The notes under the pieces are model-generated. The model worked only from the letters and a program-made list of their open reading frames with translations, had not been told where the DNA came from and searched no databases. This document shows positions 40,621 through 50,162 of a DNA stretch of 52,513 bases, piece by piece. Where the stretch lies: assembly GCF_000173975.1 (NCBI RefSeq), contig NZ_ACEP01000033.1, positions 1-52,513 of the forward strand, read 5' to 3'. This stretch comes from Anaerobutyricum hallii DSM 3353. GTDB taxonomy: Bacteria; Bacillota; Clostridia; Lachnospirales; Lachnospiraceae. The stretch's first letter is position 1. Each line of letters starts with the position of its first letter. A program made the position numbers and the translations under genes.

Positions 40621-41745
40621 CTATCTTTTATACACTCTAGGAACTCTCTTTCCTACATCACAAACAAATTCATAGTTAAAGCTTCCGGCAAGGTTCGCCA
40701 TATCTTCAACACTGATATAATTATCCCCGTCTTTTCCAATCAAGGTAACGATATCTTCAAGCTTCACATCTGGAATATCTGTAATGTCTACCATCATCTG
40801 ATCCATGCACACTCTCCCGACAATCGGTGCTTTCTGTCCGTGAATCAATACCCAGCCTTTGTTAGAAAGACTTCTTGCATATCCATCCGCATATCCAACA
40901 GATACTGTAGCAAGACGGCATGGATGTTCAACAATATAAGTCGCTCCATAACTTACACCTCGTTCCATCTCTGGCTCCATAATATTTACTACATGAGAAT
41001 ACCAGCTCATGGCCGGTGTCAGATCTAAATTAGAGAAATCCACTTCATCAGAAGGATACATTCCATAAAGAATAATACCCGCCCTTGCCATATCATAACG
41101 ATGGTCTTCATATTCCATGATAGCGGCACTATTACAGATATGTTTTACTGGAATTTCAATTCCCGCTTCATCAAGTAACTGAACAAAATGATCATATCTC
41201 TCCATCTGACTTTCTGTGTATGCCTTATCTGTCATATCTGCACAGGATAAATGGGTAAATAACCCCTCAATCTTTATATTGGGCAGCTCTGCAATCTGCT
41301 TTACAATCGCAAGCCCTTTCTCATCTGGAGATAAACCGATTCTTGTCATTCCGGTATCTAATGCGATGTGAATTCTCGCCGTCTTTTCTGCCTTTACGGC
41401 AGCTTCAGACATTGCCTTAGCCGTATCATAGCAATAAATCGTCTGATCTACACCATACTCCAAATTCTTATAATAAAGAGAGGGGGAATTATAGCCAAGA
41501 AGCAAAATTGGCTGTTTTAATCCAGCCTTTCTCAGTTCTACTCCCTCATCAATTGTAGCAACACCAAAATAATCTGCAATATCATTTAAATAATGTGCTA
41601 CTTCCACTGCACCATGTCCATAACCGTCAGCCTTTATGACAGCCATAGTCATCGCATTATCTCCTGTTTTCTTTTTGATATTTATATAATTCTCCCTAAT
41701 TGCTTTTAAATCAATTTCACAATAGGTACGCAAGTATTCTTCCAT
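40621..41745 (-). CDS. alr: Alanine racemase
   Basis: PLP enzyme making D-alanine for peptidoglycan. The start at ATG 41745 (MEEYLRTYCEID) is 8 nt after AAAGAGGA, giving 374 residues, normal for the family; an ATG at 41793 without a site is rejected. The PLP lysine is Lys38 in MAVIKADGYGHGA; the catalytic Tyr is in GVSYGATY; the C-terminal domain contains GRVCMDQMMVDIT. The GGDEF remnant and spmAB follow on the same strand. Confidence 0.96.
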   Translation of the reverse strand: MEEYLRTYCEIDLKAIRENYINIKKKTGDNAMTMAVIKADGYGHGAVEVAHYLNDIADYFGVATIDEGVELRKAGLKQPILLLGYNSPSLYYKNLEYGVDQTIYCYDTAKAMSEAAVKAEKTARIHIALDTGMTRIGLSPDEKGLAIVKQIAELPNIKIEGLFTHLSCADMTDKAYTESQMERYDHFVQLLDEAGIEIPVKHICNSAAIMEYEDHRYDMARAGIILYGMYPSDEVDFSNLDLTPAMSWYSHVVNIMEPEMERGVSYGATYIVEHPCRLATVSVGYADGYARSLSNKGWVLIHGQKAPIVGRVCMDQMMVDITDIPDVKLEDIVTLIGKDGDNYISVEDMANLAGSFNYEFVCDVGKRVPRVYKR

Positions 41746-41934
41746 TATGTTTGTCCTCTTTCCCTTACTTCTACAGTAATCCTGTAAAATCATACTTTAC
41801 TCAGGTTACTGTACATATCTATATTATGTCACATTTGGTATACTTATAAATGGGCGCAAAACACCCCTTATAAAAAAGTCTGTAAACAAATAAATTCTAC
41901 CACATTTTTTCCTATTGTGAAGTTTTTTATACAG

Positions 41935-41969
41935 AAAAAATTCGGGAAATATAGCATCTCCCGAATTCT
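41935..41969 (-). terminator. Terminator after the large surface protein gene
   Basis: Minus-strand AATTCGGGA with TCCCGAATT around a 12-nt loop, followed by TTTTTCTGT. About 20 bp past the stop. Confidence 0.85.
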
Positions 41970-41988
41970 TTCAATTATTTCACTTTTA

Positions 41989-44286
41989 CTATTTTACTTT
42001 TACTATAATTACTTTCTTTTTTCCATCACTGGTCTTTACAGTAATTTTACATTTACCTTTTTTCAAGGCCTTAATAACACCTTTTTTTGTTACTTTGGCA
42101 ATCCTCTTATTGGAAGAGCGATACATAATCTTAGCAGTAGAAGATGCTGGAATCTTCTTGGCTTGTATTTTATATTTCTTTCCCTTCTTTAAAGTAACTT
42201 TTGTCTTCTTCACTTTTAAAGACTTTGTTTTTATTGTTTTCTTAACTGTAGAACCTGAAGCTGGCTTCGTCTCTGGCTTCTTTTCGGATGTTCCCGGCTT
42301 CGTATTTGGCTTATCTTCAGAGCTGCCTGGTTTCGTATTATCCTCTTCATCAGAACCATTTACTTCTATCACATACTTGCTCACATCTGGAACTTTTGTA
42401 ATACTTGACCAGTACAACTCAGAAATTGTTCCATAGTTATCCTTGATTTCCTTACCGTTTAGCAATGTCCGATTGGATGTCTTAGCAAGCGTTACCCCAT
42501 CTGCAATTGCTTTTCCCGCAGTAGCACCTGTTTTTGGTATACTGCTGCATCCACCTTGTGCATAAACATTTTTTACAGAAACAGTACCATTACCGCTGAT
42601 AGCATCTGCGCCATCATCATATGTACCGTTACCGCCAAATGCAATTAATGTTCCCTCACCGGAAATACTTCCATTATCTAAAATAATTCCGCTGCCGCCT
42701 ACGGATGTTGTTGCAATATATCCTCCACCAAATGCCGCTACTACGGAATCCTTTTTAATATCTAAAGAACCATTCTCAATACGGATCGCTGGCTGACCGG
42801 AAAGGCTTTTTCCTGTTGTTTCATCCTGTCCGGTTGCTGCTTCATCTCCCTTTACAAATACCTGCCCATCTACGGTAACCTTTCCTTTTACAACAATAAC
42901 AGGATTCGTATTCTGTCTGATGATATGTCCATTTGATATAAAATTGGTGTTAGAATAAATAGATGAATTTTCTAAAATTGCTCCATCATTTAAAATCAAC
43001 TGTCCATTAATTGAAGAACCTGTGAGAAACTGACTGCCATAATCATCATAGTTTGATGAGAACTTACCGCCATTTTTCACTTCAATATTTCCATGAATAG
43101 AAGAATCACGAAGAACAAGCTTTCCGCCATTCTCTACAACAATATTTACGCTGCTGAAAACTTTCATATTTACAAGAGTAAGATTACAGCCATCTGGAAC
43201 AATCAATGTCTGTACTGGACTACCATCTACAGCATAACCAAGTTCTCCATAAGTTCCACTTGTATGAGAACCGTACCATGCTTTAATATCCTTTGGTACC
43301 GTAACGGTTTCGTTCTCTCCACCAAAAGAAGCGATTGCCCATGGCTCCATATCATACATATACTTTCCATCCGCTGTCTGCTTACAATTCTCAAGTTTAA
43401 GCTGCTTTGCAAGTACTTCTGTACGAGTATAAACTTTAAAATTCAGCTCATTACTTGTCGCAGTACGACCGCTCTCATCCGTTACTGTTACACTAATTGG
43501 ATAAGAGCCGGCTTTTAACGGTTCCCCTGATAAAGAAAGAGAACTGTCGTGGACAGAATAAACACCTTCCATTCCGCAGGCTTCTGTATCAATATTTATC
43601 TTTGTTCTGTTCTTATTTACTGTGATTACTTCACTTAACGGCTTCCAGTCGCTGTTCTTCGGCTCCTGTCCATCAGGAAGAACTGCTGCTTCAACAATCA
43701 CATCACTATTTTTATTTGTCGTAACAGAAGTAGAAGCTCCACTGATTGCATCATATTTCTTCTGTCCTTCTAAAGCACTTTCAAAGCTTCCTCGTATTCT
43801 TACATGAAGCGTATTAATTCCATCAGAAGGTCCTGAAGGAGTCTCTGCATCTGAATCTGTCTTTTTAACAGTAAATGTATCTGCTGTTGCCTTTATCACA
43901 CGTAAGTACAGCGTTTCATATCCTTCACTCTCAATCGTGAGAATATTTCCACTCTTTAACATGCCGTCAGAAGAACCATCAAAATAAAGTTTATTTTCAT
44001 CTGTATTTCTGTAGTATGCTTCTCGTCTCATTAAAGATAAACGAGAACTTGCTTCTTCCCACTTTGTTTTATTTACAGAAACACTTTTTATTCCTTTGAC
44101 ATAGTCAGGTGCATCCGCAAAAGAAAGACTCTGAAAATCATAAACTACATTTTCTTTCATTGCTTCTACATTGCCGACACTGGCAGAATTTGCAGAGTTT
44201 GCCGCAAATGAAGGAATAAAGGATAATGCAAGTAAACACACTCCCAAAACTACACTAGCTAATAAATTTCTAACCTTCCTATTCAT
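41989..44286 (-). CDS. Large secreted surface protein with Shr-like HID domain and C-terminal Ig-like (Big_2-type) domain
   Basis: A 765-residue exported protein with a signal peptide (cleavage near AFAANS, residue about 30). Residues about 55-135 (DAPDYVKGIKSVSVNKTKW, RREAYYRNTDENKLYF, ESEGYETLYLRVIK) match the DUF1533/Shr-like haemoglobin-interacting domain pattern. The central part (about 370-620) is built of short beta-strand repeats (LTLVNMKVF, LVLRDSSIHGNIEVKNGG, LDIKKDSVVAAFGGG), typical of a right-handed beta-helix. After a Pro/Lys/Thr/Glu linker comes a Lys-rich Big_2-type domain (about 695-765). No LPXTG motif. The same terminal domain ends the next protein. Ligand unknown. Confidence 0.8.
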   Translation of the reverse strand: MNRKVRNLLASVVLGVCLLALSFIPSFAANSANSASVGNVEAMKENVVYDFQSLSFADAPDYVKGIKSVSVNKTKWEEASSRLSLMRREAYYRNTDENKLYFDGSSDGMLKSGNILTIESEGYETLYLRVIKATADTFTVKKTDSDAETPSGPSDGINTLHVRIRGSFESALEGQKKYDAISGASTSVTTNKNSDVIVEAAVLPDGQEPKNSDWKPLSEVITVNKNRTKINIDTEACGMEGVYSVHDSSLSLSGEPLKAGSYPISVTVTDESGRTATSNELNFKVYTRTEVLAKQLKLENCKQTADGKYMYDMEPWAIASFGGENETVTVPKDIKAWYGSHTSGTYGELGYAVDGSPVQTLIVPDGCNLTLVNMKVFSSVNIVVENGGKLVLRDSSIHGNIEVKNGGKFSSNYDDYGSQFLTGSSINGQLILNDGAILENSSIYSNTNFISNGHIIRQNTNPVIVVKGKVTVDGQVFVKGDEAATGQDETTGKSLSGQPAIRIENGSLDIKKDSVVAAFGGGYIATTSVGGSGIILDNGSISGEGTLIAFGGNGTYDDGADAISGNGTVSVKNVYAQGGCSSIPKTGATAGKAIADGVTLAKTSNRTLLNGKEIKDNYGTISELYWSSITKVPDVSKYVIEVNGSDEEDNTKPGSSEDKPNTKPGTSEKKPETKPASGSTVKKTIKTKSLKVKKTKVTLKKGKKYKIQAKKIPASSTAKIMYRSSNKRIAKVTKKGVIKALKKGKCKITVKTSDGKKKVIIVKVK

Positions 44287-44298
44287 ATCCGGTTTCTC

Positions 44299-45345
44299 CT
44301 ATTTTACAGTTACTTTAACAACTGCTTTCTTTCCACTTGCTGTCTTAACAGTAATCTTGCATTTACCTTTTTTAACGGCCTTTACAACACCGTTCTTTGT
44401 TACTTTGGCAACCTTCTTGTTAGAAGACTTAAAGGTAACTTTTTCTGTCGCATTGGCTGGTTTTAATTTTACTTTAAGTTTAACTTTTTTGCCTTTCTTT
44501 AACACAATACGCTTTTTGTTAACAACAACTTTTTTTGCTTTTACAGTTTTCCTATCTGGTTTTTCTGCTGGTTTTGTATCATCTTTTTTACCTTCTGTTG
44601 TTTTGTCTGCTGGCTTAGGATCTTCTTGCTTTAAATCTCCATATTCTGCTCCACATACTTCACAGACTGCTCTCTTTGTTGTTGTAGCTTCGCCACCTTT
44701 ATGTGCTTCTTTTTCAGTCGTAGCATCACAACCTTCATTCTGACATTTCTTCCAGTGATAAGTTCCGTCAGACTCATATTCATCTCCATAGTTATGAGAT
44801 GCGCACTCTCCGTATTCTTCTCCACAGAAATCGCAGACTGCTTTCTTCGTACAAGTAGCTGTTCCGCCTGTGTGTTTTGTGTGGATGGCAACTGTTTTAC
44901 CATCTTTATTTACTTCCAATACTAAGTCTTTATATCCATCTGCAGAAATAACAACTTTATTAACTGCTGATTCATCTTTTTCAAATTTGCCCTCTCCAAT
45001 TAATAGGTATCTTACATCCGTACTATCTGAGGAATCAAGCGTTGCCTTAGCATAATATTTCGCATTGTTCCATATACTATAAGAAGAAGTTGCTTTTTCA
45101 TACTCTATTCCATTTACTTCAACCTTATCAATTGCTGAAAGCCATTCTTCAGCATCATCGCCATAATTCAATTGACAATCATATCCAGCAACTGTCTTAT
45201 ATGTTGAAGGAGCTTTTGGTGCTTCCTTTAATTCTACCGTTGCTGTCTCCTCAGCCTGTACCGCTACCTGTGGTGCAACTGTTCCCACTACTGTCATTGA
45301 CAGGCACATTGCACATGCCATAATGAATGAACTAATTTTTCTCAT
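44299..45345 (-). CDS. Secreted surface protein with HID-like, double CxxC and Big_2-type domains
   Basis: About 348 residues from ATG 45345 (MRKISSFIMAC), 7 nt after AGGGAGAGA; a start at 45372 lacks a site. A signal peptide is followed by a HID-like domain (about 45-150; WLSAIDKVEVNGIEYEKA, ISADGYKDLVLEVNKDG), then two Cys-rich units (HTGGTATCTKKAVCDFCGEE and GEATTTKRAVCEVCGAEYG) separated by HNYGDEYESDGTYHWKKCQ, a Pro/Glu/Lys linker and a Lys-rich Big_2-type domain. The Cys pairs suggest metal- or disulfide-stabilised modules. It lies 12 bp upstream of the larger paralogue in the same unit. Confidence 0.8.
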   Translation of the reverse strand: MRKISSFIMACAMCLSMTVVGTVAPQVAVQAEETATVELKEAPKAPSTYKTVAGYDCQLNYGDDAEEWLSAIDKVEVNGIEYEKATSSYSIWNNAKYYAKATLDSSDSTDVRYLLIGEGKFEKDESAVNKVVISADGYKDLVLEVNKDGKTVAIHTKHTGGTATCTKKAVCDFCGEEYGECASHNYGDEYESDGTYHWKKCQNEGCDATTEKEAHKGGEATTTKRAVCEVCGAEYGDLKQEDPKPADKTTEGKKDDTKPAEKPDRKTVKAKKVVVNKKRIVLKKGKKVKLKVKLKPANATEKVTFKSSNKKVAKVTKNGVVKAVKKGKCKITVKTASGKKAVVKVTVK

Positions 45346-45383
45346 TTGTTTCTCTCCCTTTCTCTCTCTCAAATAAACTTAAT

Positions 45384-45466
45384 AAAAAAACAGGTTTCCA
45401 TTTAAAACTAATTTATGTTACTCAATTCTAACATCGGTTAGTTTATTTAAAAGATTACCTGTTTTT
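45384..45466 (-). terminator. Terminator after rsmI
   Basis: AAAAACAGGT and ACCTGTTTTT pair over a long AT-rich loop containing further complementarity (ACTAAT/ATTAGT type); T-runs occur on both strands. About 85 bp past the rsmI stop and about 40 bp before the surface-protein start, so it separates the two units. Confidence 0.7.
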
Positions 45467-45552
45467 ATACTCCCTGTCAATTCTACAGTTGATAACATTT
45501 CTCAACTATAGAATTCTTAAGAATTCATTTATTTAATTTTTAGAAAAAAGGA

Positions 45553-46395
45553 TTACTTTTTTAACAGTTCCTGATAAATATCCCTTTTACTTACTCCGCG
45601 GTCTTTTGCTACCTGTTTCATCGCACTCTTTTTATCCATCCCTTTTTCAAGATAATGTTCCATATGTTCCTGCACAGTAAGCTGATTCCACTCCTGTTGT
45701 TTTTCTTCTTTCAGTTCCTGTAAACTCTTTCCCTCAAAGATTAAAACATACTCCCCTCTTGGCTCGTTCTCCTCATAATAAGCAATCATTTCATCGAGAG
45801 TTGCCTTGCGCTTCTGCTCATATCGCTTCGTCAGTTCCTTACATACCGTCATATTTCGGTTACCAAGATATTCCCTGCACTCTTTCAAAGTCTTCTTTAA
45901 ATGATGCGGCGCTTCGTAAATAATAATCGTTCTTGTCTCATTGCGAAGATTCTCCAAAATCTGTGCTCTTTCCTTCTTGTCATACGGTAAAAATGCTTCG
46001 AATGCGAATCTCCTTGTCGGCTGTCCGGACATAGTAAGTGCCGTAATGCAGGCACAAGCTCCCGGAAGTGATGTAACATTAATTCCCGCTTCATAGCACT
46101 GTCTTACAAGTTCCTCTCCTGGGTCAGAGATTCCCGGTGTTCCCGCATCTGTGATTACTGCGATATCCAGTCCTTCTCTTAATTTATTTACAAGATAAAC
46201 TGCCTTATCGACTTTGTTGTACTCATGATAGCTCGTCATCTTTGTTTTTATCTCAAAATGATTGAGAAGCTTGATACTGTTTCTCGTATCTTCTGCCGCT
46301 ATCAAATCCACTTCTTTTAAAATTCGTACTGCCCGATAGGTCATATCTTCGAGATTTCCAATCGGTGTCGCACATAAATATAATGTTCCTGCCAT
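45553..46395 (-). CDS. rsmI: 16S rRNA (cytidine-1402-2'-O)-methyltransferase
   Basis: A 280-residue SAM-dependent methyltransferase of the tetrapyrrole-methylase fold that 2'-O-methylates C1402 in the decoding centre of the small subunit. Signatures: LYLCATPIGNLEDMTYRAVR at the N-terminus, IAAEDTRNSIKLLNH, TDAGTPGISDPGEELV and LPGACACITAL. The C-terminal extension (DKKSAMKQVAKDRGVSKRDIY) is the short HTH-like tail common in the family. One base separates it from trmN6. Last gene of the conserved cluster. Confidence 0.96.
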   Translation of the reverse strand: MAGTLYLCATPIGNLEDMTYRAVRILKEVDLIAAEDTRNSIKLLNHFEIKTKMTSYHEYNKVDKAVYLVNKLREGLDIAVITDAGTPGISDPGEELVRQCYEAGINVTSLPGACACITALTMSGQPTRRFAFEAFLPYDKKERAQILENLRNETRTIIIYEAPHHLKKTLKECREYLGNRNMTVCKELTKRYEQKRKATLDEMIAYYEENEPRGEYVLIFEGKSLQELKEEKQQEWNQLTVQEHMEHYLEKGMDKKSAMKQVAKDRGVSKRDIYQELLKK

Positions 46396-46396
46396 T

Positions 46397-47146
46397 TTAA
46401 TTCTTCATTTCTCCATATATCTGATAAATCTCATCGGTATAAGAACCATCCTTATTGTATACAATTAATGGGGGTTCTACCGTAATCCTCTGCTTACCAC
46501 CTTTTACAACATCAATCAAAACCATATTTGGCTCTTTATCTACATAAGGATGTACGAGACGCATCCTCTTCGGCTCTAATTTATGCTGTTTTAATGTATA
46601 AATAATCTCCGCTAAGCGAAAAGGTCTGTGCACCATATAAAAATGGCCGCCTGTTTTCAACAGCCATTTTGCTGCATTTACTACATCTTCAAGGGAACAG
46701 GTAATCTCATGTCTTGCAATTGCCTTTGCATAATCTGGATTCGTCAGACCATGTTCTCCTGTCATATACGGAGGGTTACAGGTCACCCAGTCAAAACTCT
46801 CCCTCTCATAGTCTGTCTTTATATTACGAACATCCCCCTGTACAATATGCACTTTTTCTTCCTGACCATTCATCTTCACAGAACGCTCTGCCATCTTGGC
46901 AAACTCTTCCTGATACTCTAAACCTTCTACATGAGCAAGCGGATATTTACCCTCCATCAGTATTGGAATAATTCCTGTACCGCTACACAAATCAATCCCT
47001 TTACTTTTCTTTTTAACTCTGGCATAATCAGAAAGCAGTACCGCATCAATCCCGAAGCAAAAACCATCTGTTTTCTGGATAATACGGTAATCCTTTATCT
47101 GGAGATCATCAATACGCTCATTTTCTTTAATTTGTACATTCTCCAT
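46397..47146 (-). CDS. trmN6: tRNA1(Val) (adenine37-N6)-methyltransferase-like protein
   Basis: A 249-residue Rossmann-fold methyltransferase (YfiC/YabB type). SAM motif GIDLCSGTGIIPILM at about 50-64; catalytic NPPYMTG at about 125-131, the signature of N6-adenine methylation. In Bacillus the same gene (yabB) precedes rsmI (yabC). The start is ATG at 47146, near the end of a purine-rich stretch. Followed by rsmI after one base. Confidence 0.92.
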   Translation of the reverse strand: MENVQIKENERIDDLQIKDYRIIQKTDGFCFGIDAVLLSDYARVKKKSKGIDLCSGTGIIPILMEGKYPLAHVEGLEYQEEFAKMAERSVKMNGQEEKVHIVQGDVRNIKTDYERESFDWVTCNPPYMTGEHGLTNPDYAKAIARHEITCSLEDVVNAAKWLLKTGGHFYMVHRPFRLAEIIYTLKQHKLEPKRMRLVHPYVDKEPNMVLIDVVKGGKQRITVEPPLIVYNKDGSYTDEIYQIYGEMKN

Positions 47147-47290
47147 ATAAGTATCCTATTTTAAATCTTCATTTTCAACTACAATTAAGTGAAGAACCTA
47201 GTAATTAAACTACCGAAGAACTCTTCTTAATTTTTCAAACTTCTTATATCAACAAAACCAAAATTTGAGTATTATAAAAAATTATGAGGA

Positions 47291-47325
47291 ATAAAACAAT
47301 AATAATAACAGTAATTGTTATTATT
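47291..47325 (-). terminator. Weak hairpin after ricT
   Basis: AATAATAACA (47301-47310) and TGTTATTATT (47316-47325), followed on the minus strand by ATTGTTTTAT. The A-T-only stem makes termination uncertain. Confidence 0.35.
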
Positions 47326-47356
47326 CAAATTCCCTTCCCTTATTCTCCTCGTTTCA

Positions 47357-48256
47357 TTAAAGCTTAGACTTTCTTTCCTTCTTCTCCATCGCCTCTAATT
47401 TTTTAAGCTCATCATCCATTTTTACTTTTTCTCTGCGCTTCCGAGGACGGAAAATCAAATCATCCACTTTATAATCTACGAGCTCCTTTTCTCCTTTTTC
47501 GTCAGTAACTACGAGCTTCACTCTCTGTCTTAACACGCTGACTTCGTGAACAACACCTTTTACTCCCGTATTCGTCTTTACTTCATCACCAACATTCGGA
47601 AGCTTACTGTTCAGATACTCATAAGTATCCTGCTCATTTTTCAGACAGCACATCAATCTTCCACAAACTCCTGAAATCTTTGTAGGATTCAGAGAAAGAT
47701 TCTGCTCCTTCGCCATTTTAATTGATACTGGCACAAACTCAGATAAAAATGTATTACAGCAAAGGCTTCTTCCACAAATACCGATACCACCTTTAATTTT
47801 TGTCTCATCTCTTACACCAATCTGTCTTAATTCAATTCTTGTCTTAAAAACTGAGGCTAAATCTTTTACCAACTCACGGAAATCAATTCGTCCATCCGCC
47901 GTAAAGTAAAATAATACTTTATTATTATCAAATGTATACTCACAATCAATGAGCTTCATTGCAAGCTTATGTTTTTTTATCTTCTCAATACAGATTTTAT
48001 AAGCTTCTTTGCTCTTTTCTTTATTATTTTCCTGAATCTTATCGTCTTCTGGTGTTGCGATTCGGATAACTGGCTTTAAAGTTGCAATAATCTTCTCATC
48101 GTGAATCTCACGATTTCCTAAAACAACTCTGCCGTATTCTACTCCACGCGCAGTCTCCACGATAACATTCTGTCCAACTTCTACCTCAAACTGCTCTGAG
48201 GCAAAATAATATATTTTACCATTATCTCTAAAACGAACTCCTATTACTCTGGCCAT
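47357..48256 (-). CDS. ricT: PSP1-domain protein RicT (YaaT)
   Basis: In Bacillus, RicT forms the Y-complex with RicA and RicF, carrying [4Fe-4S] clusters, and promotes RNase Y-dependent mRNA maturation and sporulation. The 299 residues contain the PSP1 core at about 25-160 and Cys-rich segments GICGRSLCCNTF and GVCGRLMCC (about 156-168 and 196-205), which are the known cluster-ligand type. The start follows AGGAGGTAGAA. It lies 18 bp after holB in the conserved cluster. ricA and ricF are not in the window. Confidence 0.94.
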   Translation of the reverse strand: MARVIGVRFRDNGKIYYFASEQFEVEVGQNVIVETARGVEYGRVVLGNREIHDEKIIATLKPVIRIATPEDDKIQENNKEKSKEAYKICIEKIKKHKLAMKLIDCEYTFDNNKVLFYFTADGRIDFRELVKDLASVFKTRIELRQIGVRDETKIKGGIGICGRSLCCNTFLSEFVPVSIKMAKEQNLSLNPTKISGVCGRLMCCLKNEQDTYEYLNSKLPNVGDEVKTNTGVKGVVHEVSVLRQRVKLVVTDEKGEKELVDYKVDDLIFRPRKRREKVKMDDELKKLEAMEKKERKSKL

Positions 48257-48274
48257 TTCTACCTCCTGTTCTTC

Positions 48275-49297
48275 TTAAAACTCTCTTCTCGCTTCTACAA
48301 TAAGCAACTCTAAAGTTGCGTCAAAATTCACATTAGACTTTATGCGGACTCTGGCACGATGAATTTTGCCTATAACATAATCAATTGCCTCTAAATCTAA
48401 TTTATCTACCTGCTTTTTCAGATACGCATACTCATTTTTAAAAATAATTTTCTTTTTGGCAGCTTCAGCATTCACTGAATTATCTGCTTTCAGTAACATA
48501 ATATCCCGAAACCACATCAGAAAAATATCGAAAAAGTCCTCAATTCTGTTTTTATACTTTTTATATTCCTTTACTTTATCTGCAATCTCGTAACTCTCTA
48601 TCTCATGGATATACCGCAAAATGGACAGAGTCAACTCCTTTAAATCCTGAAATTCTTCTGAAGAAATGATTGCTTCTGCCTTTCCTATATTTCCAAGAGA
48701 AAATCCTGCTGCAAATTCTGCTTCTTCCTTAGAAACACTACATTTTTCCACCAAGTATTTCTCAACAGCTGTTCCGGGTACCGGTCTTGTGGCAAGAAGA
48801 ATACATCTTGAAAGAATTGTGTCTAAAAATGCTCCTCTGTTCGTAGTAAGTAAGAAAATAACTGCATATTCCGGCGGTTCCTCAATCGTCTTTAAGATGG
48901 CATTCTGCGCTGCAGCATTCATCTTTTCCGCCTCATCTACGATATAGATTTTATAAGGCCCCTTATATGGCATAATTTCTACTGTATTAACAATCTGCTC
49001 CCTTATCTCACCAACACTAATCACATTGGGCTTTTCATGAGAAACCCAAATTACATCCGGATGATCATGGTATTCCATCTGTATACAAGATTCACACTTT
49101 CCACAGGATTCCACCAGACCCGTAGTTTCCCGGCCTTCACACTGCAATATTTTAGAGAAGGCCTCGGCAAGCATTTTTTTCCCACTTCCCTTATCCCCCT
49201 CCATAATATAGGCATGAGAAATCTTTTTATGATGCACAGCAGTAATAAAATGCTCTTTTATTCTTTCATTTCCTAAAATCTCATTTAATTCAGCCAT
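48275..49297 (-). CDS. holB: DNA polymerase III delta-prime subunit
   Basis: Clamp-loader subunit. A 340-residue AAA+ protein: P-loop-like GDKGSGKKMLA (about 34-44), zinc module CEGRETTGLVESCGKCESC (four Cys, about 53-72), DEAEKMNAAAQNAILKTIEEPP and sensor/RFC-box-like TILSRC. The C-terminal region is the helical collar. In B. subtilis the order tmk, (yaaQ, yaaR), holB, yaaT is the same, but yaaQ and yaaR are missing here. The start follows AGGGAAAGTC. Confidence 0.95.
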   Translation of the reverse strand: MAELNEILGNERIKEHFITAVHHKKISHAYIMEGDKGSGKKMLAEAFSKILQCEGRETTGLVESCGKCESCIQMEYHDHPDVIWVSHEKPNVISVGEIREQIVNTVEIMPYKGPYKIYIVDEAEKMNAAAQNAILKTIEEPPEYAVIFLLTTNRGAFLDTILSRCILLATRPVPGTAVEKYLVEKCSVSKEEAEFAAGFSLGNIGKAEAIISSEEFQDLKELTLSILRYIHEIESYEIADKVKEYKKYKNRIEDFFDIFLMWFRDIMLLKADNSVNAEAAKKKIIFKNEYAYLKKQVDKLDLEAIDYVIGKIHRARVRIKSNVNFDATLELLIVEARREF

Positions 49298-49395
49298 GAC
49301 TTTCCCTCAAAATCTTTCTGTTAATCATCTTAATTCTTCTGCTAATTTTCTATTGGTACCTATTCTTTTATTGTTTTTTCTCAATGAATTCATGT

Positions 49396-50025
49396 CTATC
49401 GATTCTTCTTCTTCAATAATTCATCCACATGATTCCGAATCTTTTTCTGAATCGTATCAATGGATCTTCCACCATCAATCTTCATAACTTCCGGCCTGCC
49501 TGAAAGGACTTTTCGATATCCTTCCGATACCATATGATGAAAATCTATACCTTCCTGCTCCATACGATCAAGATTCTTCTGCTCTTTCTTTCTACGAAGT
49601 CCTTCTGCCTCTGATAAATCAATAAAAAAGATTCCATCGGGACGATAAATGCCGATTCCCGGCGCATTTACAGCCGAAACTGTAGAAATACCAAGTTTTC
49701 TTGCAATTCCCTGATAAACGATAGAAGAATCTACAAAACGATCGCTTATAACGATTTTGCCCTCTTCTAATGCTGGTCCGATTACTTCATGTACTAACTG
49801 CGCTCTTGATGCCGCATAGAGAAGCATTTCTGTTACTGGAGACATTTCTTTGTGTTCTGGATTCAGAATAAGCTGTCTTATTTCCTCTCCGATCACTGTT
49901 CCCCCCGGTTCTCTTGTTATGAGACATTCATAGCCTGCTTCCTCTAAGTATTCTTTTAATAAATTTATTTGTGTGGTCTTTCCTGAACCATCCGGTCCCT
50001 CCATCACAATAAATAATCCCTTCAT
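49396..50025 (-). CDS. tmk: Thymidylate kinase
   Basis: ATP-dependent dTMP to dTDP step. A 209-residue P-loop kinase: GPDGSGKTTQ at residues 10-19, the TMP-site DR motif in VISDRFVDSS, and REPGGT at about 39-44. The family has two P-loop/lid types; the lid here (about 143-152) is EGLRRKKEQK, with basic residues as in E. coli-type enzymes. It lies about 100 bp upstream of holB and 140 bp after the decarboxylase. Confidence 0.97.
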   Translation of the reverse strand: MKGLFIVMEGPDGSGKTTQINLLKEYLEEAGYECLITREPGGTVIGEEIRQLILNPEHKEMSPVTEMLLYAASRAQLVHEVIGPALEEGKIVISDRFVDSSIVYQGIARKLGISTVSAVNAPGIGIYRPDGIFFIDLSEAEGLRRKKEQKNLDRMEQEGIDFHHMVSEGYRKVLSGRPEVMKIDGGRSIDTIQKKIRNHVDELLKKKNR

Positions 50026-50162
50026 CTAATAAAATCTCCCTTCAGAAGTACATGCACTTTTATTATCTGAATGTTATCTGACTTCTTCATCGTATTTTAG
50101 TCATAGTACTTTCAAACATGCTCTGGTACAATATTTTTATCATACTGCTTTTGCTATACTAT

